This document shows positions 16,007 through 24,631 of a DNA stretch of 33,745 bases, in pieces. How positions within the stretch are numbered: position 1 is the stretch's first letter; each line of letters starts with the position of its first letter. Origin of the DNA: Singulisphaera sp. (GTDB lineage: Bacteria; Planctomycetota; Planctomycetia; Isosphaerales; Isosphaeraceae); NCBI GenBank assembly GCA_027451445.1, contig DAIDJG010000338.1, positions 1 through 33,745 on the forward strand. Direction: 5' to 3'. The notes under the pieces were generated by a model. It made no database searches and was not told the DNA's origin. It worked only from the letters and a program-made list of their open reading frames with translations. Made by a program: the position numbers and the translations under genes.

Positions 16007-16978
16007 GTGATTCGCGTCCGACGATCTGGTTTCACACTGATCGAGTTGCTGGTGGTGATCGCGATCATCGCCGTCCTGATCGCGCTCTTGCTCCCCGCAG
16101 TCCAGGCAGCGCGCGAGGCCGCGCGGCGCTCACAGTGCGTCAACAATCTCAAGCAGCTTGGCCTGGCGCTTCACAACTACGAAAGCACGAATTCGGTCCT
16201 CTGCATGGGTGGAGCGAACCTCGGCTGGTGCAGCGGCACACCCGTTAACCCCACGCAAGGCATCATGAACCTGAACGGACTCACCACCTTGCTGCCGTAC
16301 GTCGAGCAGGCGGCCCTCTACTCCGCGACCAATTTTTCCCTCCCGATGTCGGACGTGGTCTGGAATTCCGGTGCACGACCCCTGATCGGCAGTCCGCTGG
16401 CCAACTCGACGGTCGTCTCCACCAAGCTCAGCGTGTTCCTTTGTCCGACGGACAACGGAACCAACACGGTATACGCGAGTAACCCTTACTGCCCGGACAT
16501 CACTCAGCCATCCGCGGTGATCGGTTACAAGACCAGCTACGACTTCACCGCCTACCCGGCACTCAGTGTCGACTTCTGGCGGACCGAGAGCACCCAGAAC
16601 CGCATGATGTTCGGCGAGAACAGCAGCACAACGCTCGCCATGATCTCGGACGGCACCTCGAACACGATCGCCATGATGGAGAAGACGTTCAACGTCTACA
16701 ACGGCGACGGCACGGGCTGGGCCTTCCGCGGCTGGGTCCAGACGGGGGTTTATCCTCCCTATGGCATCAATAATTGGACCTATCCGTCGACACCGACTTC
16801 AACGTTGGTGGGTCGCCTCGGCTCGTGGGCCTGGCCGGGAAGCCTTCATTCCGGCGGCTGCAACGCGTTGTTTGCCGACGGCAGCGTCCGCTTCATCAAG
16901 CAGTCCACGAGCACTCCTGTTTTGACAGCAATCTCGTTCATCAGCGATGGCAATGTGATTTCTTCGGACTCGTATTAA
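16007..16978 (+). CDS. DUF1559 pseudopilin-like protein
   Basis: The 323-aa protein starts with a type IV prepilin-like leader: [20 protein letters not shown], with cleavage expected after Gly8 and Phe9 as the first mature residue, then the hydrophobic helix. The planctomycete extension [33 protein letters not shown] (by position, residues 28-60) follows. The C-terminus carries the H-x9-DG motif ([17 protein letters not shown]). DUF1559 proteins are a very large planctomycete family, probably surface or periplasmic; their roles are unproven. The start is GTG with AGGAGG at 15995-16000, spacing six, a strong site. It is 12 bases upstream of the lipoprotein gene, a pairing often seen. Confidence 0.95.
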   Translation: MIRVRRSGFTLIELLVVIAIIAVLIALLLPAVQAAREAARRSQCVNNLKQLGLALHNYESTNSVLCMGGANLGWCSGTPVNPTQGIMNLNGLTTLLPYVEQAALYSATNFSLPMSDVVWNSGARPLIGSPLANSTVVSTKLSVFLCPTDNGTNTVYASNPYCPDITQPSAVIGYKTSYDFTAYPALSVDFWRTESTQNRMMFGENSSTTLAMISDGTSNTIAMMEKTFNVYNGDGTGWAFRGWVQTGVYPPYGINNWTYPSTPTSTLVGRLGSWAWPGSLHSGGCNALFADGSVRFIKQSTSTPVLTAISFISDGNVISSDSY

Positions 16979-16990
16979 GGAGCAACGCGA

Positions 16991-17530
16991 ATGACGCGTC
17001 TCTTCGATCGTTGCACCGTCAACCGCGGGTTCCGCGTGATCGGTGCGGCCGGACTCGTGCTCGGAGCAATCGGCTGCAGTGGGGACATGAATTCCTCCGG
17101 TGCCCCGATTGTGTCCGCGCACGGCAAGATCACAATCTCGGGCAAGCCCCTGGACGGAGCGCTGGTGGAATTCATCCCTGAAGGCGACACCAAAGGCTTC
17201 GGAGGGTTTGGCATGACGGACGCAAGCGGTGCCTATGCTCTGACGACTCGGTTCAAGGAACCAGGCGTGCCCGCGGGTCAGTACAAGGTGGTGGTGACCA
17301 AGGCGCAAGGGACTGCGGCGGCTGACTCGCCGGACCACATCATCCCTCCGACCGAGAAAGACGAGATCCTGTCACCCAGCTACACGGACCGACGATCGAC
17401 AATTCTGACGGCCAAGGTCCCCGAAAGTGGGGAAGCCACGGTCGATTTCGATCTCCAGTCGGGAAAGAGTCGGCGAGTGACGGTGAATTCAGCCGCCATT
17501 GCCGCACCCGTACCAGTACCAACGAGGTGA
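16991..17530 (+). CDS. Lipoprotein with carboxypeptidase-regulatory-like (transthyretin-like) domain
   Basis: The 179-aa product has a signal peptide ending in a lipobox (GAIGCSG, lipidated Cys29) and then a small beta-sandwich-like domain: HGKITISGKPLDGALVEFIP, TDASGAYALTTRFKEPGVPAGQYKVVVTK. This kind of lipoprotein regularly follows DUF1559 genes in planctomycetes. Its job is unknown; an accessory role for the preceding pseudopilin-like protein is inference. AAGGAG overlaps the stop of the upstream gene and serves the ATG at 16991, so the two are co-transcribed. A 15-bp-stem hairpin follows at 17561-17594. Confidence 0.88.
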   Translation: MTRLFDRCTVNRGFRVIGAAGLVLGAIGCSGDMNSSGAPIVSAHGKITISGKPLDGALVEFIPEGDTKGFGGFGMTDASGAYALTTRFKEPGVPAGQYKVVVTKAQGTAAADSPDHIIPPTEKDEILSPSYTDRRSTILTAKVPESGEATVDFDLQSGKSRRVTVNSAAIAAPVPVPTR

Positions 17531-17560
17531 TGCACCCACGTTCCAATCTGTGAAATGAGC

Positions 17561-17594
17561 GAACTCCCGACGAAGGCGTCTTCGTCGGGAGTTC
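17561..17594. terminator. Strong terminator-type hairpin between convergent genes
   Basis: gaactcccgacgaag (17561-17575) and cttcgtcgggagttc (17580-17594) form a perfect 15-bp stem with loop gcgt, 30 bases after the lipoprotein stop and before the end of the convergent SPFH gene. There is no long T-run on either side, so it may need Rho or act as an RNA end protector, but position and stem argue for termination in both directions. Confidence 0.8.
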
Positions 17595-17709
17595 CCCATA
17601 CTGCGGGTCGCCCCGAGCCAACACCGTGGCCCGAATTTGCGGGGCCGCATCCGCAACGCCACAACAATCAAAGCCGTTTCATTCGCGGCCCGGTGCGACG
17701 TCCGTCAGT

Positions 17710-19950
17710 TCAATTCGCACCGTTCTGGGCGGCTGCCGGGACAGAATGAGCGGATTCGAGCTCAGTGACGGTTTCTGTCTCGGGTTTCGCTTCAACGGAC
17801 TGTTGCATGGACTCCATGGCCTGCTTCGACATACGGTCGACGAACTCCTGAAGCGTGGAGTTCCCGGTCGTTTCGGAAAGCTGGAAGCCGGACTTCTCCG
17901 CGACCAGGAGGTTGATCAAGAGCCCCAGCAGGCCAGAGCCGGCGGAAAGGCCGTTTCCGTCCGAAGTGTTACCGTTCGTCCCCGCGACGAAGACGCGTTC
18001 GGGAACCAGGGGTTGGGTGCTCTTCGAGAGTTGCTGGGCAACTTGCGACAATGCATACAACCGCGGATCGGAGAACGATTGGATCTTGCGCAGCAAGACT
18101 GAGGCCTCTGACAAACCCACCTGAAGAATCCGCGAGCCTTCGCCGCGACCGGCGAGGACTCGCTGCTGGCTCTCAGCCTGGGCGGTAACGACCAACTGCT
18201 CGGCCTGTTTGCGAGCACGCGCGAGAGAGGCTTCACCCTCATTCTCCGCGATCCTCACTTGCACCACCGAATTGGTGAGCGAAGCCTGCATCGCCGCGTG
18301 CGCCTCGGCCTCCTTCAAACTTCGAAGTTTGTCGGCTGCGGCGACCTGTCGCTCGTAGGTCTCGATCTGCTCGATGGACAGTTGCCGCAGCCGCAACTGT
18401 TCCAGAAGCGTCTCGATCTTGCCGCCCGCTTCCGCCGTGTCGGGTTTGCCGATCAGGACGTCGACGCATTCGATGTCGAATTCGTGGAACTTGCGACTCA
18501 GCTCGGTGCGCGACTCCAACTGGATCTCGTCGCGTTCGTGCAGGAGTTGGAGCATGGTCTTCTTGTGCGCGACGTCGCGGAAGTAGGCGCTGAGCATCGG
18601 ATCGAGCGTCTGCGTGATGAGCTTCTTCACATCGCCAAAACGCTGAATGACGTTCGGAGCCTTCTGGTAATCGATGTGGACGACCACGGAAAGCGGCAGC
18701 AGCGGCTCGTAGGCGTCCTTGGTCACAAGGTCGATCGAGCGCAGGCTCTCGTCGTAGCGGTGCGACTCCGTTCGACCCGTCACCCAGTGGAGCACGAAGT
18801 TGGTGGTCGGCACGAGGATGATGTTGCCGGCATACGTATTAAACGGATACTTGCCTGGCCCGAGGGGCCGTTCCCAGACTCCGCGCTCGCCCTCGGCCAC
18901 ACGTTCACCGTGGCGGAACTTGTCGCCCGAGACGTCGTGGCCGGTCTGTCCGTAGTAGCTCACGACTACGCCCACGAAGCCAATCGGCACCACGGTTTTG
19001 GGGATCGACTCGACCGTCGCGAACCACCGGTTAATGAAGTAGGTACCGTCGGTCAACGGCACGTACTGCAAGCCTCGACGTCCCCCTGCGCGGAGGAAAG
19101 CCTCGGTGTCCTGGTAGTTGTTGTGGTAATTCTTGTCATTGCGATCGGTGCCGACCGCCGGCGCGATGATTTCGCCGGGTGCCAACGACGGGCCGTCCTG
19201 CACGGTGACGATGCCAATGCTGTCGACCTGGATCGTCTTGCCCGGCAAGATCGGGTCGGGCGCGTCGACGGGCCAGCCGATCACAACGGGAAGGAAACCC
19301 TGGACCTGATTCAGCTCGGTCTGCCAGCTCACGAGCGTCTTCAGCTCGCGCTGACCGCCGATGTCGAGTCGATAGACGGCATCGTCGGTGATCACGACGA
19401 ACGCCGCCAGGTTGATCGCGTAAACGCCTTCACGCAAGATCGCGCGCTGCCGTCCGCGCTGGCCGATGGCCGGCTCGTTTTCGGCGCTCGATGGTTCTCC
19501 GATCAGAAACGCCCGCGCGTCCTGGAAGTTGTTGCAGGCAACGCAGTGACCCAACGTTTGGCTCGGCGGCAGCGGTTGGCCATCGCGTGCGTACACGTAG
19601 CCGATCTTCCCCTGCGGCACGGTCACCAGCGGCACGTTGTGGATCTTGAACTGCCAGCGCCAGAGCCCGAAGTGAAGACCACCGCGGAGGATGACAGCCT
19701 GATAGCCGGCTTCACCGTTGAGCGCGATAATGCGTCCTTCGGAAACCGATCCTGCAGGCGACCACAGCTTTTCGACAATCCCGACACGGTTGTTGGAGAT
19801 GTAGCGCATCCCCAACGCCTCACAGACGACCACGACCGCGACGACCAGGGCAACGCCCCAGAAAAGCAGGGTGACGAATCCTGAAGACGGCTGAGCAGCC
19901 TGCGACTGAGCCCAAATTCCCGACACGGCCCCAAGCCACGGCAGACTCAC
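17710..19950 (-). CDS. Large SPFH/band-7 (flotillin-like) membrane protein
   Basis: This 746-aa protein has one N-terminal membrane segment (about 26-48, GFVTLLFWGVALVVAVVVV). Two related beta-rich repeats follow: FGLWRWQFKIHNVPLVTVPQ then GKIGYVYARDG near residue 100, and FINRWFATVESIPKTVVPIG then FVGVVVSYYG near 330. The SPFH core is at about 370-560, and a long charged coiled-coil (about 540-650, rich in Glu, Ala, Gln) precedes a low-complexity tail. Such proteins form large oligomers that organise membrane domains. The GTG at 19950 is preferred over an upstream in-frame ATG (19992) because AAGGAG lies seven bases before it. No NfeD-type partner is adjacent. Family is firm; function is not. 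Confidence 0.88.
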   Translation of the reverse strand: MSLPWLGAVSGIWAQSQAAQPSSGFVTLLFWGVALVVAVVVVCEALGMRYISNNRVGIVEKLWSPAGSVSEGRIIALNGEAGYQAVILRGGLHFGLWRWQFKIHNVPLVTVPQGKIGYVYARDGQPLPPSQTLGHCVACNNFQDARAFLIGEPSSAENEPAIGQRGRQRAILREGVYAINLAAFVVITDDAVYRLDIGGQRELKTLVSWQTELNQVQGFLPVVIGWPVDAPDPILPGKTIQVDSIGIVTVQDGPSLAPGEIIAPAVGTDRNDKNYHNNYQDTEAFLRAGGRRGLQYVPLTDGTYFINRWFATVESIPKTVVPIGFVGVVVSYYGQTGHDVSGDKFRHGERVAEGERGVWERPLGPGKYPFNTYAGNIILVPTTNFVLHWVTGRTESHRYDESLRSIDLVTKDAYEPLLPLSVVVHIDYQKAPNVIQRFGDVKKLITQTLDPMLSAYFRDVAHKKTMLQLLHERDEIQLESRTELSRKFHEFDIECVDVLIGKPDTAEAGGKIETLLEQLRLRQLSIEQIETYERQVAAADKLRSLKEAEAHAAMQASLTNSVVQVRIAENEGEASLARARKQAEQLVVTAQAESQQRVLAGRGEGSRILQVGLSEASVLLRKIQSFSDPRLYALSQVAQQLSKSTQPLVPERVFVAGTNGNTSDGNGLSAGSGLLGLLINLLVAEKSGFQLSETTGNSTLQEFVDRMSKQAMESMQQSVEAKPETETVTELESAHSVPAAAQNGAN

Positions 19951-20256
19951 GGTGTAACTCCTTGCTGAACGAAGGCTCGAGGAACGGGCCAAAGACGAGC
20001 CCTTGGACGGAAACCGTTTCCCCGGCAGAGTTTACCCGATCGTTCGGGTCGGGGCGACTCGTTCGTTCGCCCCTGCTTCACAAGATATTCGCCAGAACCC
20101 ACAATTATTGAGTTGAAGCCGGTTCTTCATGTTCGGATTGGTCGGGGAAGGAGCGATTCGCCTCGGGCGAGGGTGGTTTTAGACCGCAAGCTTGGGCAGA
20201 ATCGGCCGTGCACGATCCGCAAAGCCACGAATTCGGTCGGGTCACAGGTGGTCGAC
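19951..20256. other. Divergent intergenic region between SPFH and CYTH genes
   Basis: Contains the AAGGAG ribosome binding site for the SPFH gene near its left edge and an AT-rich patch (about 20085-20120, including caatTATTgag) that could hold promoters. No reliable -10/-35 pair or additional gene is visible. Confidence 0.4.
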
Positions 20257-20817
20257 ATGGGCTACGAAGTTGAGGTCAAATACCGCGGGGTCGATCGGGA
20301 AACCCTCATCAAGAAGCTCGACGCGCTTAACGCCCAGGGCGGCCCAACGAGCGTTCAAGAGGACGCATACCTCAAACACCCGTCGCGCGACTTCGCGCAG
20401 ACGAACGAAGCATTCCGTATCCGGCGCGTTGGGGCGTCGAACTACATCACTTACAAAGGTCCTCGACAGCCGGGTCCCACCAAGACGCGCGAAGAAATCG
20501 AAATTGCCTTCGCGCCGGGAGACGAGACCTATCACGCACTCGTTCGGCTCTTGCACTCGCTCGGATTCCAGCCCGCCGCGACTGTTCGCAAGACGCGTTC
20601 CGTCTATGCGATCCGCTTCGGCGGCTGCGACATCGAGGTGGCCATCGATGACGTCGAAGGGCTAGGCACTTTTGCCGAGGTCGAGGTGCTCGTTGCGAAC
20701 GATGAGGGTCTCGCGGCAGCCCAGACGGCCGTACTGGCCCTTTCGCGAGAGCTCGAACTCGTCCAGGTCGAGCCGCGATCGTATCTCAGAATGGTGCTCG
20801 AGCGACTGGGAGCCTGA
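20257..20817 (+). CDS. CYTH-domain protein (class IV adenylate cyclase / thiamine-triphosphatase-like)
   Basis: The 186-aa protein begins MGYEVEVKYR, giving the CYTH signature E-x-E-x-K at residues 4-8. Conserved tunnel residues follow: FRIRRVG, YITYKGPRQPG, EEIEIAF, VRKTRSVYAI, CDIEVAIDDVEGLGTFAEVEV and the C-terminal SYLRMVLE. CYTH enzymes act on triphosphates: CyaB-type cyclases, tripolyphosphatases or thiamine triphosphatases. The pattern LGTFAEVEV resembles CyaB-like proteins most, but substrate cannot be settled from sequence. The ATG at 20257 is chosen because the signature begins at once; AGGTGGT lies upstream. The open frame extends 48 codons further without homology-like content. 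Confidence 0.9.
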   Translation: MGYEVEVKYRGVDRETLIKKLDALNAQGGPTSVQEDAYLKHPSRDFAQTNEAFRIRRVGASNYITYKGPRQPGPTKTREEIEIAFAPGDETYHALVRLLHSLGFQPAATVRKTRSVYAIRFGGCDIEVAIDDVEGLGTFAEVEVLVANDEGLAAAQTAVLALSRELELVQVEPRSYLRMVLERLGA

Positions 20818-20823
20818 CTGACA

Positions 20824-20853
20824 GGTTCGCGAGATCCCGGGATCGCGAGAACC
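20824..20853. terminator. Hairpin after the CYTH gene
   Basis: A 30-base near-palindrome (ggttc ... gaacc, centred on gatcccgggatc) starts seven bases after the CYTH stop; 13 of 15 positions pair. It lacks a T-run but is placed like a terminator. Confidence 0.55.
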
Positions 20854-20953
20854 CGGCTGTTCAGACTTGAGTCATTCTGGTATCAAGTCGGCCGACCGGG
20901 GGCAACCTCCGCGTCTCACGTCTTGTCAGTGTCATGTCGAGGAGTTTCGCGCG

Positions 20954-21862
20954 ATGGATCGCCGCCGCTTCTTTCCCTCCTCGGAGTCACTCGACGCGCG
21001 CGTTTTACTCAGCGGCGTCTTCAATCAGAACAGCGCGCTTTCCATGGCGGCGTCGGCTCAAAGCTCCGAGTTTCCCGACACGTACCTTCAGAAGCTGAAA
21101 CGGATCGAACGTATCCCTTCTTATCTTAACGATTTACAACCCGGCCGGTTTCTGCCAGCCGACACGATCAAAAACCTTCAGACCGACATCGCGGCCGTCG
21201 CCGCCAACCTTGAAACAACGCGCACCAACGTTCTGAACCCTCAGCCGGTGCCCGAATTGTCGGCGTTCAACGAACAAATCCGGAAGATGCTGCCGGAAAA
21301 CAGCGTGAGCCCCAAGGAGGCCGGCGAGATCAATCAGCTCTTCGGGGCCGCGCTCGCGCAGGCGGGCGCAACGCCGCAGGAGCAGTCGAATCTCCAAAAC
21401 GACCTCAGTGGGATCGCGAATGCCGACACCAGCAGTCCCAACCCGGTCTATCTCACGACGAACGATTATTCGATCCTTCTGCAGGGGATCCGAATCCTGG
21501 GCCGGCCGATTCAGACGCCCGATACGCCGCTCCTCGCGTCCGGAAGTGGGATCCGGCTCAAGCAAGCCGGGGAAGGCGCTACGAGCAATCCCACGCCTAC
21601 GTTCGTGGGCTACTACCGCGTTGGAGGGGTCATCGACCCGGGAACTCAGGTCCAGATCATCAACCTGCAAGGGCAGGTCCTTGGCTCGGGTGAGGTTCCC
21701 GTCAGCGGCGCGAACCAAGGGAAGTACCGCTTCACGCTCAGCGAGCCCCTTCACATGGGTCTGAACTGGATGCGCGTCCAGGCGGTTGATGTCGAAGGAC
21801 ACGTTAGCGTCGTGAGTCCGGTCTTCGCGGTGAAGCTCGTGCCGCCGAAAGGTCACGCGTAG
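20954..21862 (+). CDS. Secreted protein with LEPR-XLL-like N-terminus and Ig-like C-terminal domain
   Basis: The 302-aa protein opens with RRRFFPSSESLDARVLLSG, close to the planctomycete LEPR-XLL export-associated motif (E-x-LEPR-x-LLS). A helical middle part (about 45-190) rich in Gln, Asn and Pro follows. The C-terminus (about 215-300) resembles a bacterial Ig-like domain: FVGYYRVGGVIDPGTQVQII, GKYRFTLSEPLHMGLNWMRV, and VVSPVFAV. I do not recognise the whole protein. It is probably surface or extracellular. The ATG at 20954 is supported by GGAG at the right distance and by the motif beginning there. It is a single gene between a terminator and the rpsR promoter. Confidence 0.75.
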   Translation: MDRRRFFPSSESLDARVLLSGVFNQNSALSMAASAQSSEFPDTYLQKLKRIERIPSYLNDLQPGRFLPADTIKNLQTDIAAVAANLETTRTNVLNPQPVPELSAFNEQIRKMLPENSVSPKEAGEINQLFGAALAQAGATPQEQSNLQNDLSGIANADTSSPNPVYLTTNDYSILLQGIRILGRPIQTPDTPLLASGSGIRLKQAGEGATSNPTPTFVGYYRVGGVIDPGTQVQIINLQGQVLGSGEVPVSGANQGKYRFTLSEPLHMGLNWMRVQAVDVEGHVSVVSPVFAVKLVPPKGHA

Positions 21863-21928
21863 ACGAAAGAGCTCCGGACGCGTATCCCCAAATCCGCGCC
21901 TCGCGGAAAAAGCGGGCAACCGCCGGGC

Positions 21929-21956
21929 TTGACTCGCAGACGGAAACCCCTTAAAT
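21929..21956 (+). promoter_or_regulatory. Promoter for rpsR
   Basis: TTGACT (21929-21934), a 16-base spacer and TTAAAT (21951-21956); a 17-base spacer would give TAAATT. It lies 92 bases before the rpsR ATG in an AT-richer patch, indicating that rpsR is transcribed on its own. Confidence 0.6.
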
Positions 21957-21985
21957 TCTTGGTTTCTCACTATTTCGAAAGCTCG

Positions 21986-22011
21986 TGTTGGGGAATGATT
22001 TATCCCCAACA
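21986..22011 (+). promoter_or_regulatory. Leader hairpin upstream of rpsR
   Basis: tgttgggga (21986-21994) and tccccaaca (22003-22011) form a perfect 9-bp stem with loop atgattta inside the expected rpsR leader, 37 bases before the ATG. Ribosomal protein genes are often controlled by leader structures, so autoregulation is possible; it does not obviously match the known S6:S18 leader motif. Confidence 0.55.
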
Positions 22012-22048
22012 ACGCGATGCACGTTTTTCGTCCGAGGACACCAGGTTC

Positions 22049-22291
22049 ATGCCGAGGAAACGTTTCGGTCGCAACCGCAAGAACCGCTGCCGGTTCTGCA
22101 CCCCCGAGGGATGCCCCCGACCTGCCTATGTCGACTACAAGGACGTCGGCCTCCTGAAGAAACTCTGCACGAATCAAAGCAAAATGTTCTCACGCAAGCG
22201 CAGCGGCAATTGCGCGGCCTTCCAGCGCGCGGCGAGCGATGCGATCAAGCGCGCCCGGTTCATGGCCCTCATCCCCTACGTGGGCGAGTGA
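22049..22291 (+). CDS. rpsR: 30S ribosomal protein bS18
   Basis: The 80-aa protein matches bS18: CRFCTPEGCPRPAYVDYKDV, LLKKLCTN, RKRSGNCAAFQRAASDAIKR and RARFMALIPYV. The Cys pairs (C-R-F-C near residues 14-17, with later cysteines) indicate a zinc-binding (C+) form. bS18 binds bS6 on the platform of the 30S subunit. The ATG at 22049 gives the usual basic N-terminus; a 40-codon upstream extension is rejected because it spans the promoter and leader hairpin. The usual partners rpsF, ssb and rplI are absent, so this is either a relocated gene or a second copy. Confidence 0.92.
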   Translation: MPRKRFGRNRKNRCRFCTPEGCPRPAYVDYKDVGLLKKLCTNQSKMFSRKRSGNCAAFQRAASDAIKRARFMALIPYVGE

Positions 22292-22313
22292 GAACCGACC
22301 ATTCGCGCGGCGC

Positions 22314-23876
22314 TCAAGGTGCCGCGCCTCCCTTCAAATAGGCGAGAAACTCGGCGTCCAAATCCTTGTAAGGGAGGCCGAGCCGGCTTTCCAGCGAGCG
22401 GCCCGACGCGCGGCCCACGCGCCCCTTGAAGGCGTCGCTCACGTAGTCGAGGAATCCCTCGCGGTATTTCCGGTCGTTCGCTTGCATGAAAAAGACCGCC
22501 AGTGCGTTGGCCTCCTGGTAGTGCAGGAAGACGACCTTATCGGTGTTGAACCGCTCCTGGCTGTAGCTCACGAACTCCTCGAGCGGAATGTACTCCTGGT
22601 TTCCCGCCAACCGGGCGCGGGCATATTCAATACGCTTTCCCACCAGGCCGCCGACTTCGAGCGCGCCGTCGGGCGCGTGCTCGAGCGTCTCGAAGTAGGT
22701 GCCGAGCCCCTCGAAGACCCAGTAATTCCCGACGTTCTTCTTGTACCCTTCCGGATCACCCAGTCCGGATTCGAAGAGGAGCTGGTGTGAGACCTCGTGA
22801 TAGAGGGTCGCCGTGACCGGGAGCTGTTCCTTGGTATCGCGGAAAAAGTACGCGGGTCGGTGTTTCTGCTTGCCTCGGGGCGGGATGTACAGGCCAAGAC
22901 TCTTGGCAACGCCAGGCCCTTCGAGCGGAACGATGAAGTCGACGAATTCCTGCTGGGTGGCGAAGTAATACACTTCGTGAGGCTTGACGACCTCGGGTTC
23001 GCCGACCCGCTTCGGATTGTGCCAGCGTTGGGCTTGCGGGAGCCCCTCGCCGAAAAGGTCCGCCAGGAGTGCGAAGAAGAGCTGATGGAAATCCTCGAGA
23101 CGACGGCTGAACACAATCGCTTCCGCCAGCGGCACGTTGGTCCGGACAACGAAATGCTCCGTCGCGATTTGCCAGGCCTTTTCCCAGGGCGCGTGGAGCA
23201 TATCGGCTTCGTCGGCTGGTAGCCAGCGCGCTTGACTCTGACCGCGCTCGGGGGGTGCGGGGAGCTCACCCTTCTCGAGGTGGGGTATCCAGTCCTTGGG
23301 CACCCAACCGTACGTGCGATGGAGTTGTTTACCCGCCCGGAGCTGTCGCACCGCGTACGGGGTGGCCCATCCCCCTTCATGCGGAACGAATCCGAGTAGC
23401 CGCCGCGCTTCCGCGTGATCCGGTTGCCGCGCGATCACCTCGCGCAGGCATTCATCGGCCAGCGCGTAATGCTTCGGCTGCCGCGTCGCGGCCTTTTTCG
23501 CCAGGTCGGAGAATTCCTGCGCGGAACGTTGTCGAACCTTCTGCAGCTCCCCCTGCCAGTCGGCGTCCTTGGCGGGTTGCGCCGGAAGGTTGGCCAGCGC
23601 GCGACTCTTGGCGGGTCCGATGACGTCGGGGAAAGGAAGGAATCGCGACGCCCCAGAATTTGGAATCGGCGTGAGCCAGAGAGACGACACTGCGGTCGCT
23701 CCGGCGGAATCGCCGTCGTGCTTGAGCCGGTCCACAAGCTTCGTAAGATCCGTGCGTTCGCGCTCGGCGATGCCGCGCTGCGCCGCGCTCAATTCAGTTG
23801 ATAGGTCCCCTGCCGCTCGAGGAGCGGGCACCTGCAGGGTGAGCGCCAGAACGATCAGACACGAGGATTGCGTCAT
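22314..23876 (-). CDS. DUF1570 domain protein, predicted secreted zinc metallopeptidase
   Basis: The 520-aa protein has an N-terminal signal peptide (about 1-22), a helical region (about 30-240) and a C-terminal DUF1570 domain. The latter holds the zinc-metallopeptidase motif HEVSH (His360, Glu361, His364) and a downstream Glu in WVFEGLGTYFE (Glu389) suitable as the third ligand, the gluzincin arrangement. Substrates of this planctomycete-rich family are unknown. AAGGAGG precedes the ATG at 23876; a GTG lies one codon upstream. It ends 22 bases from the rpsR stop, convergent. The gene at 24054 is divergent from it. Confidence 0.87.
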   Translation of the reverse strand: MTQSSCLIVLALTLQVPAPRAAGDLSTELSAAQRGIAERERTDLTKLVDRLKHDGDSAGATAVSSLWLTPIPNSGASRFLPFPDVIGPAKSRALANLPAQPAKDADWQGELQKVRQRSAQEFSDLAKKAATRQPKHYALADECLREVIARQPDHAEARRLLGFVPHEGGWATPYAVRQLRAGKQLHRTYGWVPKDWIPHLEKGELPAPPERGQSQARWLPADEADMLHAPWEKAWQIATEHFVVRTNVPLAEAIVFSRRLEDFHQLFFALLADLFGEGLPQAQRWHNPKRVGEPEVVKPHEVYYFATQQEFVDFIVPLEGPGVAKSLGLYIPPRGKQKHRPAYFFRDTKEQLPVTATLYHEVSHQLLFESGLGDPEGYKKNVGNYWVFEGLGTYFETLEHAPDGALEVGGLVGKRIEYARARLAGNQEYIPLEEFVSYSQERFNTDKVVFLHYQEANALAVFFMQANDRKYREGFLDYVSDAFKGRVGRASGRSLESRLGLPYKDLDAEFLAYLKGGAAP

Positions 23877-24053
23877 CACCCCTCCTTGCTGAACAGGACG
23901 AGCCCGGCTGGAATTTCATTCGACGGATCGCAACGGTTCCCCCGACATCCGATCCGTCTGGACGGGCGCGGGATTCCCGCGCACAATGCGCGCGGAACTT
24001 CCGGACCGGACGTCCAAGCCCCGACTTGCGCGCTTCTGAAAGGAGTCAGCCAC

Positions 24054-24596
24054 ATGTCAGTACCCCGTATCCGCGTCCCCGGTGCACTCACGCTGGCTGC
24101 CGGCGTTTTCATCGGCTGGGGCCTTGCCGCAACACGTCTCCCCGTTCTACGGGCCAGTGGTGGCGACCGTTCAGGACAATCGATTCTGACCAGCGGGCCA
24201 GCAATGCTCGGCTATAACGCCGGCCTCAAGGTCCAAATGTCCCAAGATGCCCTTTACTTCCTCGATTATAGCGGCGGCCGTTTGTGGGCAACGATTCCTT
24301 CCCACCAGTCGGGAGTCGGTGGAAACCGAATCGTCGGCGCGTTTGCCGAGCGTGACCTCATCGCCGACTTCAAAATCAACATGGACGAAAAGCAGCCCCG
24401 GTTTCTGATGACGACCGGATCACTCGGCGTCTACAGCGAAGGTTGGGCACCGCTCTATGTGTTTGAAACCACCACGAGCCAGGTCGCCGTTTACCGCGTT
24501 CAGCCGCAGATGATCGGAGCAGAATCCAAGCCTCGCTTTGAACTGCTTGAAATGCGCCCGCTCGCGCCGCACAACGCCGTCGCCGGAGCCCGCTAA
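24054..24596 (+). CDS. Membrane-anchored or secreted protein of unknown function
   Basis: The 180-aa protein has an N-terminal hydrophobic segment (ALTLAAGVFIGWGLAATRLP, about residues 11-30) that may be a signal anchor. A beta-rich body follows with aromatic-rich strands (DALYFLDYSGGRLWATIPS, GWAPLYVFETTTSQVAVYRV). I do not recognise the family. The ATG at 24054 is supported by AAGGAG eight bases upstream; a longer frame beginning at 23868 would overlap the divergent gene's control region. It ends 35 bases from the convergent CvpA-like gene. Confidence 0.75.
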   Translation: MSVPRIRVPGALTLAAGVFIGWGLAATRLPVLRASGGDRSGQSILTSGPAMLGYNAGLKVQMSQDALYFLDYSGGRLWATIPSHQSGVGGNRIVGAFAERDLIADFKINMDEKQPRFLMTTGSLGVYSEGWAPLYVFETTTSQVAVYRVQPQMIGAESKPRFELLEMRPLAPHNAVAGAR

Positions 24597-24631
24597 TCGC
24601 CATAACGCGCGGTCCCGCCCCAACTCGCTCG

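Noticed and set aside
18259-19884. 541-codon plus-strand open frame opposite the SPFH gene
   Set aside because: Composition is that of a mirror frame; the minus-strand protein has recognisable domains and a good start site.
21929-22048. 40-codon upstream extension of rpsR
   Set aside because: It would place the -35/-10 promoter and leader hairpin inside the coding region, and bS18 proteins start at the basic segment.
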